Shown: positions 18,198 through 26,595, numbered from the stretch's first letter. The stretch: 35,912 nt of DNA from Rhodopirellula sp. (GCA_013203845.1 JABMPE010000708.1:1-35912), one strand, 5' to 3'. Notes: generated by a model not told the origin, from the sequence alone. Numbers and translations are program-made.

Positions 18198-20192
18198 ATG
18201 TTGAGCCCTCATCACCCATCAAAAGATTTACTGCGACTGGCGCTCGTGCTGCTGGCATGTGTCACCGTTGCCGGGATTGCGTTCGCCCAACAGGCTGAAC
18301 CGACCAGCAACAAAATCGCGGAAACCGGCGACGCCGATTCAAAGCAGGGCGATTCCGGTAACAGTGACGGAACACCAACTGAATCTGGAAACGGAACACC
18401 ACCCGTATCCGGAACCAGCGTGCCTGATACCACCAGCAAAAACAAGGCGAACGAAGACGAACGACCACTTGTAAAACTTCCGCCTCCACCGCCTAAAAGC
18501 GATGCGAAAGTTCCGTTCGAACTTCAGCGATATGAAGTCGAATTGCCGATCGTGTTTCAGCCCTCGGTTAAACTCGGACCGACGGTCAGGCAAGGTATCA
18601 TCGATGAACTTCGGACACTGATCGACCGCAGTGTCGGTCCCATGTGGAACCTGCAGATTGTCGAGCCGGACTGGATCACACCTCGCAACCAGTCAGGGCT
18701 GGAGCGGCTGACACCGGAAAAGCTGAAACAACGGGCGGTCGAAATGCGATTCGCACAAGCGGTTCGGGAACAGCTTTCCGAGTACACTGACGGAAAGTTT
18801 CCGGTTGAAGCAGACACGCCGCCATCAGACGAAATGCTCGCCGAAATCCGTGAGTTACTCACCATTGCCGACAACGCAGTTCTCGAACCGGCCATCGCTG
18901 GTTTCGTGGCGCGAGTGGCCTCTGGCAAAGTTGATCCCGAGAAAGTCGCCACCGTCAGCGAGGTGGTGTTTCTTTACCTGACGCCGCCACCCATCACGCT
19001 CGATAAAGTCTTCCCGGTCTCTGTCGAAATTCAGGGAGGCAGTTACATCATCAGCGTCCGGGAATGGGACCGGGAGTCCGAACTACTGACGACAGTCAGA
19101 ACGCGAACGACGGTTGACCGTCGAACAATTGCGTCACAGATTCTGCGATTACTTGGTGAAGTCTTTCGCCCCGTCGTTCAGATTGACGAAGCAACACCGA
19201 AAACCGCACGAATCCGGTACAAAGCAGGCGAGTACCCTCCAGGAGATCCGACGTTCGCTCAGGCGAAAAAGGACGCGATGTACGTCCCGTTCTTTCGTTA
19301 CCTGGACCGGAACAAGGTCACGCAGAAGCTGCAGTTTCTCCCCTGGTCGTACATTACGGCAAAAACTGTCGAACGGATTCGAGCAGACTGCGACCTGGAT
19401 ACTGGAGTGAAGACTCCACTGGGTAGTTTCAAACGCCGTCGCATGGAACTTCGAGCGCTGGCGTTGAAACCGTACGCCGACAAAACAACTCTCACGCTTG
19501 TCCCCAAGAGAAATCGTAACCGCCCACTGGTCGGATACCTCGTTGCCGTTTACGACGAAATTCCCCCGCCCCCACCGGAGCCGGGTGAAGAACCACAAGC
19601 AGATGTGCCGGAGCGCGAGAAACCCGATATCTACCGAACCAACCGTTTCGGCAATGTGACGATACCGGTCGACCCGAAAAAACCACTGCAGTGGATATTT
19701 GTTCGAAGCGGCAGTGCTCTGCTGGCGAGGTTCCCATTGGTGGCCGGTGCCGATCAACAGTTGATTGTCGAATGCCCTGACGACACGATTCGCCTCGACG
19801 TAGAAGGACAGATTGTTCTGCTTCAAAGCCGTCTGGTGGACACGATTGCCAAGCAGGCCATGGTTAAAGCCATGATCACCAACCGCGTAAAGCAGGGCGA
19901 ATGGAGTAAGGTCGACGAGTCTCTGAAGGAACTGGACGAGCTGCCAACGCTCAAATCCTTCGAAACGATGGTCTCGGAAATCCAGTACCCAGCACTGAAA
20001 AAGGCGGAAGAGAGACGCGACCGGAGTTCACAGGGACGCATCAGGAAGCTCGGCCTGGATGTCCTTAAAGTGGCTGGTGTGCATCTTGATCAGAAAAAAG
20101 TGGACGAGTTTCGCGAGGATATCCTCCAGCAACGTCAACTTGACGATCCAAACGCTCCTCGCGGAAAACGATCCGCACCGGGCCGCAAGTGA
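18198..20192 (+). CDS. Secreted protein of unknown function, last gene of the Exb-type operon
   Basis: No family recognised. The 664-residue product starts with a signal peptide (LLRLALVLLACVTVAGIAFA, cleaved before QQAEP). A low-complexity Gly/Ser/Thr/Asn linker leads to a Pro-rich segment (LVKLPPPPPKSD). A large folded region follows (VPFELQRYEVELPIVFQPSV onward), with a second Pro/Glu-rich interruption (EIPPPPPEPGEEPQADVPE) and a Lys/Glu-rich helical C terminus (EWSKVDESLKELDELPTLKS). I prefer ATG 18198; TTG 18186, which overlaps the preceding stop codon, would add four residues. It is probably periplasmic or surface-bound, and the operon position suggests that it works with the upstream propeller and solute-binding-like proteins. 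A run of eight T follows the stop, without a good stem next to it. Confidence 0.75.
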   Translation: MLSPHHPSKDLLRLALVLLACVTVAGIAFAQQAEPTSNKIAETGDADSKQGDSGNSDGTPTESGNGTPPVSGTSVPDTTSKNKANEDERPLVKLPPPPPKSDAKVPFELQRYEVELPIVFQPSVKLGPTVRQGIIDELRTLIDRSVGPMWNLQIVEPDWITPRNQSGLERLTPEKLKQRAVEMRFAQAVREQLSEYTDGKFPVEADTPPSDEMLAEIRELLTIADNAVLEPAIAGFVARVASGKVDPEKVATVSEVVFLYLTPPPITLDKVFPVSVEIQGGSYIISVREWDRESELLTTVRTRTTVDRRTIASQILRLLGEVFRPVVQIDEATPKTARIRYKAGEYPPGDPTFAQAKKDAMYVPFFRYLDRNKVTQKLQFLPWSYITAKTVERIRADCDLDTGVKTPLGSFKRRRMELRALALKPYADKTTLTLVPKRNRNRPLVGYLVAVYDEIPPPPPEPGEEPQADVPEREKPDIYRTNRFGNVTIPVDPKKPLQWIFVRSGSALLARFPLVAGADQQLIVECPDDTIRLDVEGQIVLLQSRLVDTIAKQAMVKAMITNRVKQGEWSKVDESLKELDELPTLKSFETMVSEIQYPALKKAEERRDRSSQGRIRKLGLDVLKVAGVHLDQKKVDEFREDILQQRQLDDPNAPRGKRSAPGRK

Positions 20193-20292
20193 CCAATTTT
20201 TTTTCGCGAACGTTTTAAGGCTCTCTGCCGAAACCTGGGAATGTCGCTTCCTGTCTGCAGCAATTCAGCCTTACGGAACCAGTTTCAGTGCC

Positions 20293-20320
20293 TTGCTTTG
20301 CAAGGGTACCCCCATATAAT
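20293..20320 (+). promoter_or_regulatory. Candidate sigma70-type promoter of the nuo cluster
   Basis: TTGCTT (20293-20298) and a perfect TATAAT (20315-20320) are separated by 16 bases, about 100 bases upstream of the nuoI start. It lies in a 226-base gene-free gap (20193-20418) that follows the long Exb-type operon. The -35 box matches only three of six consensus positions, so this is a candidate only. Confidence 0.45.
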
Positions 20321-20418
20321 CCCGCAGCTTTCTGCATGCTTTGCAGGATGGCTGTGCGTTCAACCGTCTCCGAACTCCGTTAAATTCGCTGCAGAATTCT
20401 ACTGCATTTGAGGTCACA

Positions 20419-20964
20419 ATGGTCGGGTGGTTTCTTGACGTCTTTCGAGCCGTTTACACCGTGCTCAGCGGCATGTGGGTGACAATCTGGACAATGGCTC
20501 GTACCTACCGTCGCGAAACATTTGCGGAAACGTACGAGTATCCGGAATCGCCGGTGCCCGTGAAGGCGAGGTATCGGGGCTTTCACCGTTTTGACCTGAC
20601 CACCTGTATCGGGTGCGAAAAGTGTGCAGTCGCCTGCCCGGTCGACTGCATCTACATTGAGAAAGTAAAAAGTCCCGTCGGTAAAGGATTTCGGATCGAC
20701 GGGTTTGCTGTTGACTATACAAAGTGCATGTTCTGCGCTCTTTGCGTCGAACCCTGTCCGGTCGATTGTATTTTCATGGGGTCGAACTACGACCTCAGCT
20801 GTTACAGCCGCGACGGATGCATCGTTGACTACGCCAAACTTCCTCTGCAGGTTGCATGGGGACGAGCGACTTTGAACCCGACTGCTGTTGCAGAATCCAA
20901 AGTTCTGTACGAGCCGGTCTGGGTCAAGGGCGAGCCGAGTCCCTTCGAAATACAGGCGGAGTGA
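20419..20964 (+). CDS. nuoI: NADH-quinone oxidoreductase subunit I (8Fe ferredoxin type)
   Basis: The complex I subunit that passes electrons through two [4Fe-4S] clusters towards the quinone site. Two typical motifs are present: [15 protein letters not shown] and [15 protein letters not shown]. The N terminus ([20 protein letters not shown]) forms the amphipathic membrane-contact helix. ATG 20419 with GAGG five bases upstream gives 181 residues, the usual size. The open frame runs further up to TTG 20341, but that extension has no family similarity. The following DUF2203 gene begins three bases after the stop codon. Confidence 0.95.
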   Translation: MVGWFLDVFRAVYTVLSGMWVTIWTMARTYRRETFAETYEYPESPVPVKARYRGFHRFDLTTCIGCEKCAVACPVDCIYIEKVKSPVGKGFRIDGFAVDYTKCMFCALCVEPCPVDCIFMGSNYDLSCYSRDGCIVDYAKLPLQVAWGRATLNPTAVAESKVLYEPVWVKGEPSPFEIQAE

Positions 20965-20967
20965 GTG

Positions 20968-21444
20968 ATGAAATCCGACGATGCCGTAAAGCGCCTGTTT
21001 ACTGTGGAAGAAGCAAACCAGCGGCTTCCACTGGTCAGGGTGATTGTCCAGGACATTGTGGACTTGTTCCTCGATGTGCAGCAGCGGCGAGAGCGACTTG
21101 CCAGCGTCATCGAACTTCGAGGAGAGGGCACCTCTTCAAGCCGTTTCCACTCCGAGGAAACGGACCAGATTGAAGAAGAACTCAGCAGTGACGAAGAAAA
21201 ACTTGCCGGGTTTGTTCATGAGCTGCATGAACTCGGGGTGGAATTCAAAGACCCGGTCCTTGGCCTGGTAGATTTTCCGGCTCAAATGGACGACCGAATC
21301 GTTCATCTGTGCTGGAAACTTGACGAACCTGAGGTTCAATTCTGGCATGAATTGACTGCTGGTTTCTCAGGCCGAAAGCCGCTGCTGGCAGAATCGATTT
21401 CCACAAAACTGACCGATCTAAAAGAAGAAAAACCGCGGTCCTGA
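20968..21444 (+). CDS. DUF2203 family protein
   Basis: A cytoplasmic, mostly helical protein of unknown role. The family pattern is clear: LFTVEEANQRLPLVRVIVQD at the N terminus, a coiled-coil middle (QQRRERLASVIELRG and SEETDQIEEELSSDEEKLAG) and the conserved C-terminal block HELGVEFKDPVLGLVDFPAQ, then LCWKLDEPEVQFWHEL and AGFSGRKPL. GGAG overlaps the nuoI stop region and supports ATG 20968 (GTG 20965 is directly before it). It sits between nuoI and nuoA with very tight spacing to nuoI, which suggests co-expression with complex I, perhaps in assembly; that function is inference only. Confidence 0.88.
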   Translation: MKSDDAVKRLFTVEEANQRLPLVRVIVQDIVDLFLDVQQRRERLASVIELRGEGTSSSRFHSEETDQIEEELSSDEEKLAGFVHELHELGVEFKDPVLGLVDFPAQMDDRIVHLCWKLDEPEVQFWHELTAGFSGRKPLLAESISTKLTDLKEEKPRS

Positions 21445-21491
21445 CCCGTCGCCAGACCAGTCCACAAAGGATCGCCTGCAGGGCAAGTTGA

Positions 21492-22037
21492 ATGTCTGAT
21501 CTCGTTTTTCATATGGTGCTTTTCACGATCGCCGGAACAGTCCTCGTGATGGCGCCGCTTCTCGTCGGACGACTTGTCCGCCCGAACAAGCCGAACGATG
21601 AAAAAGATGCCGTTTACGAGTGCGGTGAGCCGACCATCGGTTCCAGCTTCATTCAGTGGGATCTTCGCTTTTACACAGTCGCCCTGCTCTTCATTGTGTT
21701 CGACGTCGAAGTTGCCTTCTTCTTTCCGTGGGCGACGCTATACGGCGGAACAATGCAACTGGCCGATTCGCAGCTCGACATGGCATCGCGACAGGATCTG
21801 ACGGACAAGCTTTTGAACCAGGTTCCAGGAACCAGCGCCGCTTCCGGTGAGATCATTGCCTCCGGTGAAGCGTTTCAGTTGGGACTGCTGGCGTTTTCAG
21901 ACATTCTGGTCTTCTTCGGCGTGTTGCTTGTCGGCTTTGCTTACGTTTGGAAGCGAGGCGACCTTGAATGGGTCCGTGCGGCGATCAACACTTCCAGCCA
22001 GAGAGCGAACCGCGACGGTGAATCACTGCGCACTTAG
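21492..22037 (+). CDS. nuoA: NADH-quinone oxidoreductase subunit A with loop insert
   Basis: A three-helix membrane subunit of complex I at the quinone-module interface. The signature KDAVYECGEPTIGSSFIQWD (Cys44 in the loop between helices one and two) is followed by LRFYTVALLFIVFDVEVAFF and FPWATLYGG. Helix three, LLAFSDILVFFGVLLVGFAY, ends with VWKRGDLEW as usual. Between helices two and three, about residues 86-130 form a hydrophilic insert of roughly 45 residues, so the protein has 181 residues instead of the usual 115-135. ATG 21492 has a weak AGGG region nine bases upstream. Confidence 0.93.
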   Translation: MSDLVFHMVLFTIAGTVLVMAPLLVGRLVRPNKPNDEKDAVYECGEPTIGSSFIQWDLRFYTVALLFIVFDVEVAFFFPWATLYGGTMQLADSQLDMASRQDLTDKLLNQVPGTSAASGEIIASGEAFQLGLLAFSDILVFFGVLLVGFAYVWKRGDLEWVRAAINTSSQRANRDGESLRT

Positions 22038-22165
22038 CGGGAACATCGCGCTTTCCAGCTGGTGCCTAACGGATTAGTGACCAGCAGACAAACATCGACC
22101 TGTTCGGCATTTTGAAATCATTCACTGTAGCAGCCACTTCCTGCAGCGGCATTTCAGGTATAGAT

Positions 22166-22699
22166 ATGAACGCAGATGAGATTCTGAACCTGCTCACCGA
22201 TGAGTTCGGCAGTGGCAAGATTACCGGAAGCAATCTTGAATCGATCGATCCGTGGGTTGAAGTCGCAACCGATTCCATCGCAGAAGTCTGCCGCTTCCTC
22301 AAAACTGACGAGCGGCTGCAGTTCGACCATTTGAATAATCTCTGCGGCGTCGACTACTTTGAACCGGATGAAAAGAAGCAGGCGAAGTTCGGACACGAAC
22401 CACACGTGGAAGTCGTCTACCACCTGACCAGTTATTCCAAACGACATAAGATCACAATTAAGGTCTGTGTCCCCAGATGGAAGAACGACCAGAAAGGGCA
22501 GCTGCCGGAAGTGCCGACGGTCTCTGGTGTCTGGAAAATCGCCGACTGGCACGAACGGGAAGCATTCGACCTCGTCGGGATCAACTTTGTCGGACACCCG
22601 AATCTTAACCGGATACTGTGTGCCGAAGACTGGGTGGGTCACCCGTTGCGTAAGGACTACGAGTTTCCGCTGGAGTACCACGGAATCCGTGCCAAATAG
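22166..22699 (+). CDS. nuoC: NADH-quinone oxidoreductase subunit C
   Basis: The 30-kDa-type subunit of the peripheral arm of complex I. The family end block is clear: PTVSGVWKIADWHEREAFDL, VGINFVGHPNLNRILCAEDW, then GHPLRKDYEFP. The middle has VEVVYHLTSYSKRHKITIKV. ATG 22166, with AGG seven bases upstream, gives 177 residues; the upstream in-frame TTG 22112 would add 18 residues without similarity. nuoB, which normally lies between nuoA and nuoC, is absent: the 128-base gap between them holds no gene. Confidence 0.94.
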   Translation: MNADEILNLLTDEFGSGKITGSNLESIDPWVEVATDSIAEVCRFLKTDERLQFDHLNNLCGVDYFEPDEKKQAKFGHEPHVEVVYHLTSYSKRHKITIKVCVPRWKNDQKGQLPEVPTVSGVWKIADWHEREAFDLVGINFVGHPNLNRILCAEDWVGHPLRKDYEFPLEYHGIRAK

Positions 22700-22703
22700 T
22701 CAT

Positions 22704-22767
22704 CGTCGTCGCGACGAGTAGCGATTATTGAAACGATCACGAGTTCATCAGAACTCGAACGACGACG
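22704..22767 (+). repeat. Nested inverted repeats between nuoC and nuoD
   Basis: The 129-base nuoC-nuoD gap contains a 12-base perfect palindrome TCGTCGCGACGA (22706-22717), a 7-bp hairpin with loop ATCA (22740-22746 with 22751-22757, arm CGAGTTC) and an outer pair CGTCGTCG/CGACGACG (22704-22711 with 22760-22767) that could close around the hairpin. There is no T tract directly behind it; a T6 run lies about 25 bases later. It could tune mRNA stability or be an operator. Confidence 0.45.
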
Positions 22768-22828
22768 GCAGTAAATTACCTGATCGACAATTTTTTCTCA
22801 GGCCCAGCCTGACCTGTGGACAGCAGCC

Positions 22829-24067
22829 ATGAGCGTCACACTCGAAGACCAGAGAATTATTGAGTTCGACGTTCGTACGGACGAAATGCTCGTCAATATG
22901 GGGCCGCAGCATCCGAGTACCCACGGGGTGCTTCGCCTGTTGCTGCGGACCGATGGCGAAATCGTCAACGAAGTCACTCCGCATCTCGGCTACCTGCATC
23001 GAAGTGCCGAAAAGATTGGCGAGAATCTGAGTCCGGTCCAATGGATCCCGTATACGGACCGCATGGACTACCTCGCTGGCATGAACATGAACCTCGGCAT
23101 GTCTCTGGCCGTCGAAAAGCTGATTGGAATGGAGCTTCCCGAAAAAGCCGTGGTACTCCGAGTACTGATTGCTGAGTTGAACCGAATCGCCAGCCATCTG
23201 GTTGGAATGGGTGCCTACGGTCTGGACCTTGGTACATTCAGCCCGTTCCTCTACGCATTCCGTGAACGCGAAATCATTCTCGACCTCTTCGAGGAAGCCT
23301 GCGGCGCACGGCTTACCTACAGCTACCTGACGATCGGTGGAGCTACTCACGATCTTCCAGCGACGATTCCAATTCCTCCCGGCCTGGCATCGCTGACACA
23401 TCGCAGTCCAAACATGAAACTCTCCTGGCTGGATGCGGTGACGATGTTCCTTGACTGGCTGGAGCCACGGATCAAGGAGTACCACACACTCCTCACGCGA
23501 AACCACATTTTCATCAAGCGTACTGCTGGACTCGGCATCCTCACTCGCGAAGACGCAATCGATTTTGGATGCACTGGCCCCGTTCTGCGAGGAAGTGGTG
23601 TTAACTGGGACCTACGTCGTGACGGAGATCCGATCTACACAAAGATGTATGAAGGTTTCGACTTTGATGTGCCTGTAGCGCCGTTCGCCGATGCGCCCAG
23701 AGAAGCTGTCCTCGGAGACAACTGGTGTCGCTTCTACGTCAGAATGATGGAGGTTGTCCAGGCCATCAGACTGGTCCGACAGGCCATTGAAAAGTACCCA
23801 ACTTCCAAGGGAACTCATCGGGTGCCACATAAGATGGCGACAAAACTGCCCAAAGATGAGTGCTACCTTGAGACAGAATGTCCTCGCGGAGCCATGGGCT
23901 TTTACTTTGTCGGCAACGGTGAAACGAATCCGCTGCGAGCTCGTGCCAAAAGCTCCTGCTTCTGTAACCTTGCACCAACCGCGCCTCTCTGTGAAGGATT
24001 TCTACTCGCAGACATTCCGGCGATCGTCGGGTCGCTCGACATCGTGATGGGCGAAATCGACAGGTAG
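22829..24067 (+). CDS. nuoD: NADH-quinone oxidoreductase subunit D
   Basis: The 49-kDa-type subunit that forms most of the quinone pocket of complex I. It is recognisable throughout: MLVNMGPQHPSTHGVLRLLL, VTPHLGYLHRSAEKIGENLS, YTDRMDYLAGMNMNLGMSLA, GARLTYSYLTIGGATHDLP, GPVLRGSGVNWDLRRDGDPI, and the end SSCFCNLAPTAPLCEGFLLA with DIVMGEIDR. At 412 residues it is full length. It is the last gene of this cluster and is followed by an intrinsic terminator. Confidence 0.96.
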   Translation: MSVTLEDQRIIEFDVRTDEMLVNMGPQHPSTHGVLRLLLRTDGEIVNEVTPHLGYLHRSAEKIGENLSPVQWIPYTDRMDYLAGMNMNLGMSLAVEKLIGMELPEKAVVLRVLIAELNRIASHLVGMGAYGLDLGTFSPFLYAFREREIILDLFEEACGARLTYSYLTIGGATHDLPATIPIPPGLASLTHRSPNMKLSWLDAVTMFLDWLEPRIKEYHTLLTRNHIFIKRTAGLGILTREDAIDFGCTGPVLRGSGVNWDLRRDGDPIYTKMYEGFDFDVPVAPFADAPREAVLGDNWCRFYVRMMEVVQAIRLVRQAIEKYPTSKGTHRVPHKMATKLPKDECYLETECPRGAMGFYFVGNGETNPLRARAKSSCFCNLAPTAPLCEGFLLADIPAIVGSLDIVMGEIDR

Positions 24068-24095
24068 AGCTCGATTGCCAGGAATTACCCGAAAG

Positions 24096-24135
24096 ACCCG
24101 CTGCCCGACGCGTCCGGCAGCGGGTTTTCTTTTTC
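24096..24135 (+). terminator. Intrinsic terminator after nuoD
   Basis: A perfect 10-bp stem, ACCCGCTGCC (24096-24105) with GGCAGCGGGT (24116-24125), encloses a ten-base loop and is followed directly by TTTCTTTTTC. It lies 28 bases after the nuoD stop and closes the nuo transcription unit. Confidence 0.88.
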
Positions 24136-24345
24136 GCTCGCCATCGCGTAATCGCCGACTCCGCGATCGATCATTGAGGTGACCTGGCAATCGCTGTGAA
24201 ACGAGTGCCGCAAAATACTGATGGTCAGCGAAGCACTGAACCGTTTCCCTTTCACCAGTTCTCTTTCACCAGACAACCCGCGACGGTAACTTCGACACAC
24301 GATTGACAACATTTCCGATTTGCTCCACTCGCCAGGAACCACACC

Positions 24346-25068
24346 ATGAAACACCTGCACGCCCTTGTTCTGACGCTCGCCGCAGTCGCGCTTGTCCCGA
24401 CGCTCAGTCGCGCTGACGAACCGAATGCTGCCATCAAGCCCGTGCCTCGCGAAGGGAGTTGGATCAAGCGTCACGAGAGCTTTAACGCCCGCGTGGCGCA
24501 GGGCCATACTGATGTTATTTTTATCGGTGACTCAATCACGCAGGGTTGGGAAGGTAGTGGCAAGAACGTCTGGGCAAAGTTCTACGGCCAGCGAAACGCC
24601 GTCAACCTGGGCATCGGCGGAGACCGGACGCAGCACGTGATCTGGCGGCTCGACAACGGCAACGTGAAGAACATCTCGCCCAAAGCTGCAGTCATCATGA
24701 TCGGCACGAACAACTCCGGGAGTAATACTTCCGAGCAGATCGCCGAAGGCGTCGCGGCCATCGTCAAACAGCTTCGCGAAAAACTTCCCGAAACAAAAAT
24801 CCTGCTTCTGGCTGTCTTCCCACGAGGTGAAAACAAGGCTGATAAACGTCGACAGGTGAACGAGGGAGCCAACGCGATCTTTGCGAAACTCGACGACGGC
24901 AAGCACGTGCATTACCTCGACATCGGCGACAAGTTCCTCGCAGAGGACGGCACGCTGACCCGCGAGATCATGCCCGATCTTCTGCACCTCAGCGAAAAGG
25001 GCTATACGATCTGGGCCGAATCGATCGAAGATAAACTGTCGGCTCTGATGGGCGAGAGCAAAAACTGA
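24346..25068 (+). CDS. Secreted SGNH/GDSL-type hydrolase
   Basis: An exported esterase or lipase-like enzyme of the SGNH superfamily. The signal peptide MKHLHALVLTLAAVALVPTL ends at SRA-DEP (residue 23). All four catalytic blocks are visible: FIGDSITQGW (nucleophile Ser63), NLGIGGDRT (oxyanion Gly), MIGTNNSG (Asn122) and DLLHLSEKGY (Asp211, His214). The overall sequence resembles platelet-activating-factor acetylhydrolase-like members, which often deacetylate carbohydrates in planctomycetes. With 240 residues it has no extra domain. TTGACA is present at 24303-24308 but without a matching -10 box. Two copies of CTTTCACCAG (24249-24258 and 24263-24272) occur upstream, of unknown meaning. Confidence 0.9.
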   Translation: MKHLHALVLTLAAVALVPTLSRADEPNAAIKPVPREGSWIKRHESFNARVAQGHTDVIFIGDSITQGWEGSGKNVWAKFYGQRNAVNLGIGGDRTQHVIWRLDNGNVKNISPKAAVIMIGTNNSGSNTSEQIAEGVAAIVKQLREKLPETKILLLAVFPRGENKADKRRQVNEGANAIFAKLDDGKHVHYLDIGDKFLAEDGTLTREIMPDLLHLSEKGYTIWAESIEDKLSALMGESKN

Positions 25069-25188
25069 TGGCTCGGCAAAAGTCAACGCGTCGATGGGTC
25101 GCATGGAATGACTGCTCTCTCTGTCGTTCAATGCGGTAATCGGCGAACTCACTCATTGATTCTCGCGTGTTTCAACGGGAAGTCTGAC

Positions 25189-26544
25189 ATGTTCCATCGT
25201 CGTGAGATGCTTCAGATCGGTTGCTCGTCATTCTTTGGCGTGGGGTTGACCGGACTGCTGGAACAACAGGCGGCAATGGCTGCCACTGGAGCGTCTGTCG
25301 CTCAGAAAGCAAAGTCGGTCGTGCTGGTCTTTCTGACCGGCGGCGGAAGCCATATCGACATGTTCGATCCAAAGCCCGACTCGCCCGAAGTTAAAGGCGA
25401 GTTCGACCCGATCCAGACGCGGGTTCCCGGTCTGGAGTTTGGCGAATTGATGACGGGCCTTGCTGATCGTGCCAACCTGCTGTCGGTTGTCCGGTCGATG
25501 GCTCATGCAGACAACCGCCACCTGTCTGGAACTCATAACACGCTGACCGGGTCGATCCAGAAGTTTCGCGGCGACTCGAATCAGGACAAATCGCTCAATC
25601 GTGGCGACGCACCGTGTTACGGGTCGGCGGTGGATTATCTGCGACCTGCTGCTGATGGACTGCCGAGTCACGTGACACTGCCGCATCCGCTGATCGAAGG
25701 CACGCTGGTCTGGCCGGGTCAGCACTCGGGATTCCTGGGAACGCAATTCGATCCGTTCGTACTGAAGGACGACCCGAACAAAGAGGACTTCAAGGTCAAC
25801 GGGTTGAGCCTGATCGAAGGTCTGGACACCGACCGCGTTAAGAAGCGGCGAGCCCTGCTGGACCAGACATTTCAGAGCGAGCAGACGCTGGCCGAGTCAG
25901 AGTCAGGCCGGCGATTGTCCAGTCAGTTTGAAACTGCGTACTCAATGCTCACGTCAGGCCGACTGAAGAAAGCGTTTCGAATTAACGAGGAGTCCGACGA
26001 AACGCGGGAACGATACGGTCGAAACCGACTGGGCCAGACACTGCTGCTGGCTCGTCGAATGGTCGAAGCCGAAGTGCCGGTCATTCAGTGCAATATGGGC
26101 ATCGTTCAATCCTGGGACACTCATGTGCAACACTTTCCGCGGCTGAAGAACGACCTGCTGCCACAGACAGATGCCGGAGTCAGCGCATTGCTGGACGATC
26201 TGGTCGATCGCGGCCTGCTCGATCAGACGCTGGTAATTGCCGTGGGTGAGTTCGGCCGGACTCCCACCATTTCGCCGCTGGCTGGCCAGACAGTTCCCGG
26301 CCGGCACCACTGGGCTCACGGCTACACCGCCGTCTTCGCTGGCGGCGGCGTGCGAGGCGGACAACTCATCGGCAAGACCGACGCCACAGGAAGCTACCCG
26401 GTCACCGTCCCGTGGACACCCAGCGACATCGGAGCAACGGTCTATCGCTCGCTGGGCATCGATCCGGACTCCAACATCCACGACCGCCTCGGTCGCCCCG
26501 TTCGCCTGAATCAGGGCAAAGTCATGGACGTTCTTTATTCTTAG
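25189..26544 (+). CDS. DUF1501 family protein with Tat-type signal
   Basis: A DUF1501 protein, of the alkaline-phosphatase/sulfatase-like superfamily that is greatly expanded in planctomycetes. ATG 25189, with GGGAAG eight bases upstream, begins MFHRREMLQIGCSSFFGVGL, a twin-arginine-like signal; the open frame extends up to 25108 without similarity. Family blocks include SVVLVFLTGGGSHIDMFDPK, then KGEFDPIQTRVPGLEFGELM, VVRSMAHADNRHLSGTHN and, near the end, VIAVGEFGRTPTISPLAGQT with GRHHWAHGYTAVFAGGGVRG. Length is 451 residues. The end block SLGIDPDSNIHDRLGRPVRL is typical. Such genes usually pair with a DUF1549/DUF1553 cytochrome-like protein, but none is adjacent here. Confidence 0.92.
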   Translation: MFHRREMLQIGCSSFFGVGLTGLLEQQAAMAATGASVAQKAKSVVLVFLTGGGSHIDMFDPKPDSPEVKGEFDPIQTRVPGLEFGELMTGLADRANLLSVVRSMAHADNRHLSGTHNTLTGSIQKFRGDSNQDKSLNRGDAPCYGSAVDYLRPAADGLPSHVTLPHPLIEGTLVWPGQHSGFLGTQFDPFVLKDDPNKEDFKVNGLSLIEGLDTDRVKKRRALLDQTFQSEQTLAESESGRRLSSQFETAYSMLTSGRLKKAFRINEESDETRERYGRNRLGQTLLLARRMVEAEVPVIQCNMGIVQSWDTHVQHFPRLKNDLLPQTDAGVSALLDDLVDRGLLDQTLVIAVGEFGRTPTISPLAGQTVPGRHHWAHGYTAVFAGGGVRGGQLIGKTDATGSYPVTVPWTPSDIGATVYRSLGIDPDSNIHDRLGRPVRLNQGKVMDVLYS

Positions 26545-26595
26545 CCTGACGAGCCGCTCGCCAGTTCCGGCCAACTTTCACGTTGCGTCTCGCAG

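Noticed and set aside
20194..20206. Run of eight T after the 18198 gene, considered as a terminator
   Set aside because: The nearest stem (GCGGA/TCCGC, 20161-20176) is weak, lies inside the coding end and is about 20 bases away from the T run.
22748..23506. Open frame of 252 codons on the - strand
   Set aside because: Antisense to nuoD, whose reading frame is certain from its conserved motifs.
24249..24272. Two direct copies of CTTTCACCAG
   Set aside because: Only two short copies with a four-base spacer; no array or known element, probably chance or local duplication.
24303..24308. Perfect TTGACA upstream of the SGNH hydrolase gene
   Set aside because: No TATAAT-like box at 15-19 bases downstream, so a promoter cannot be supported.
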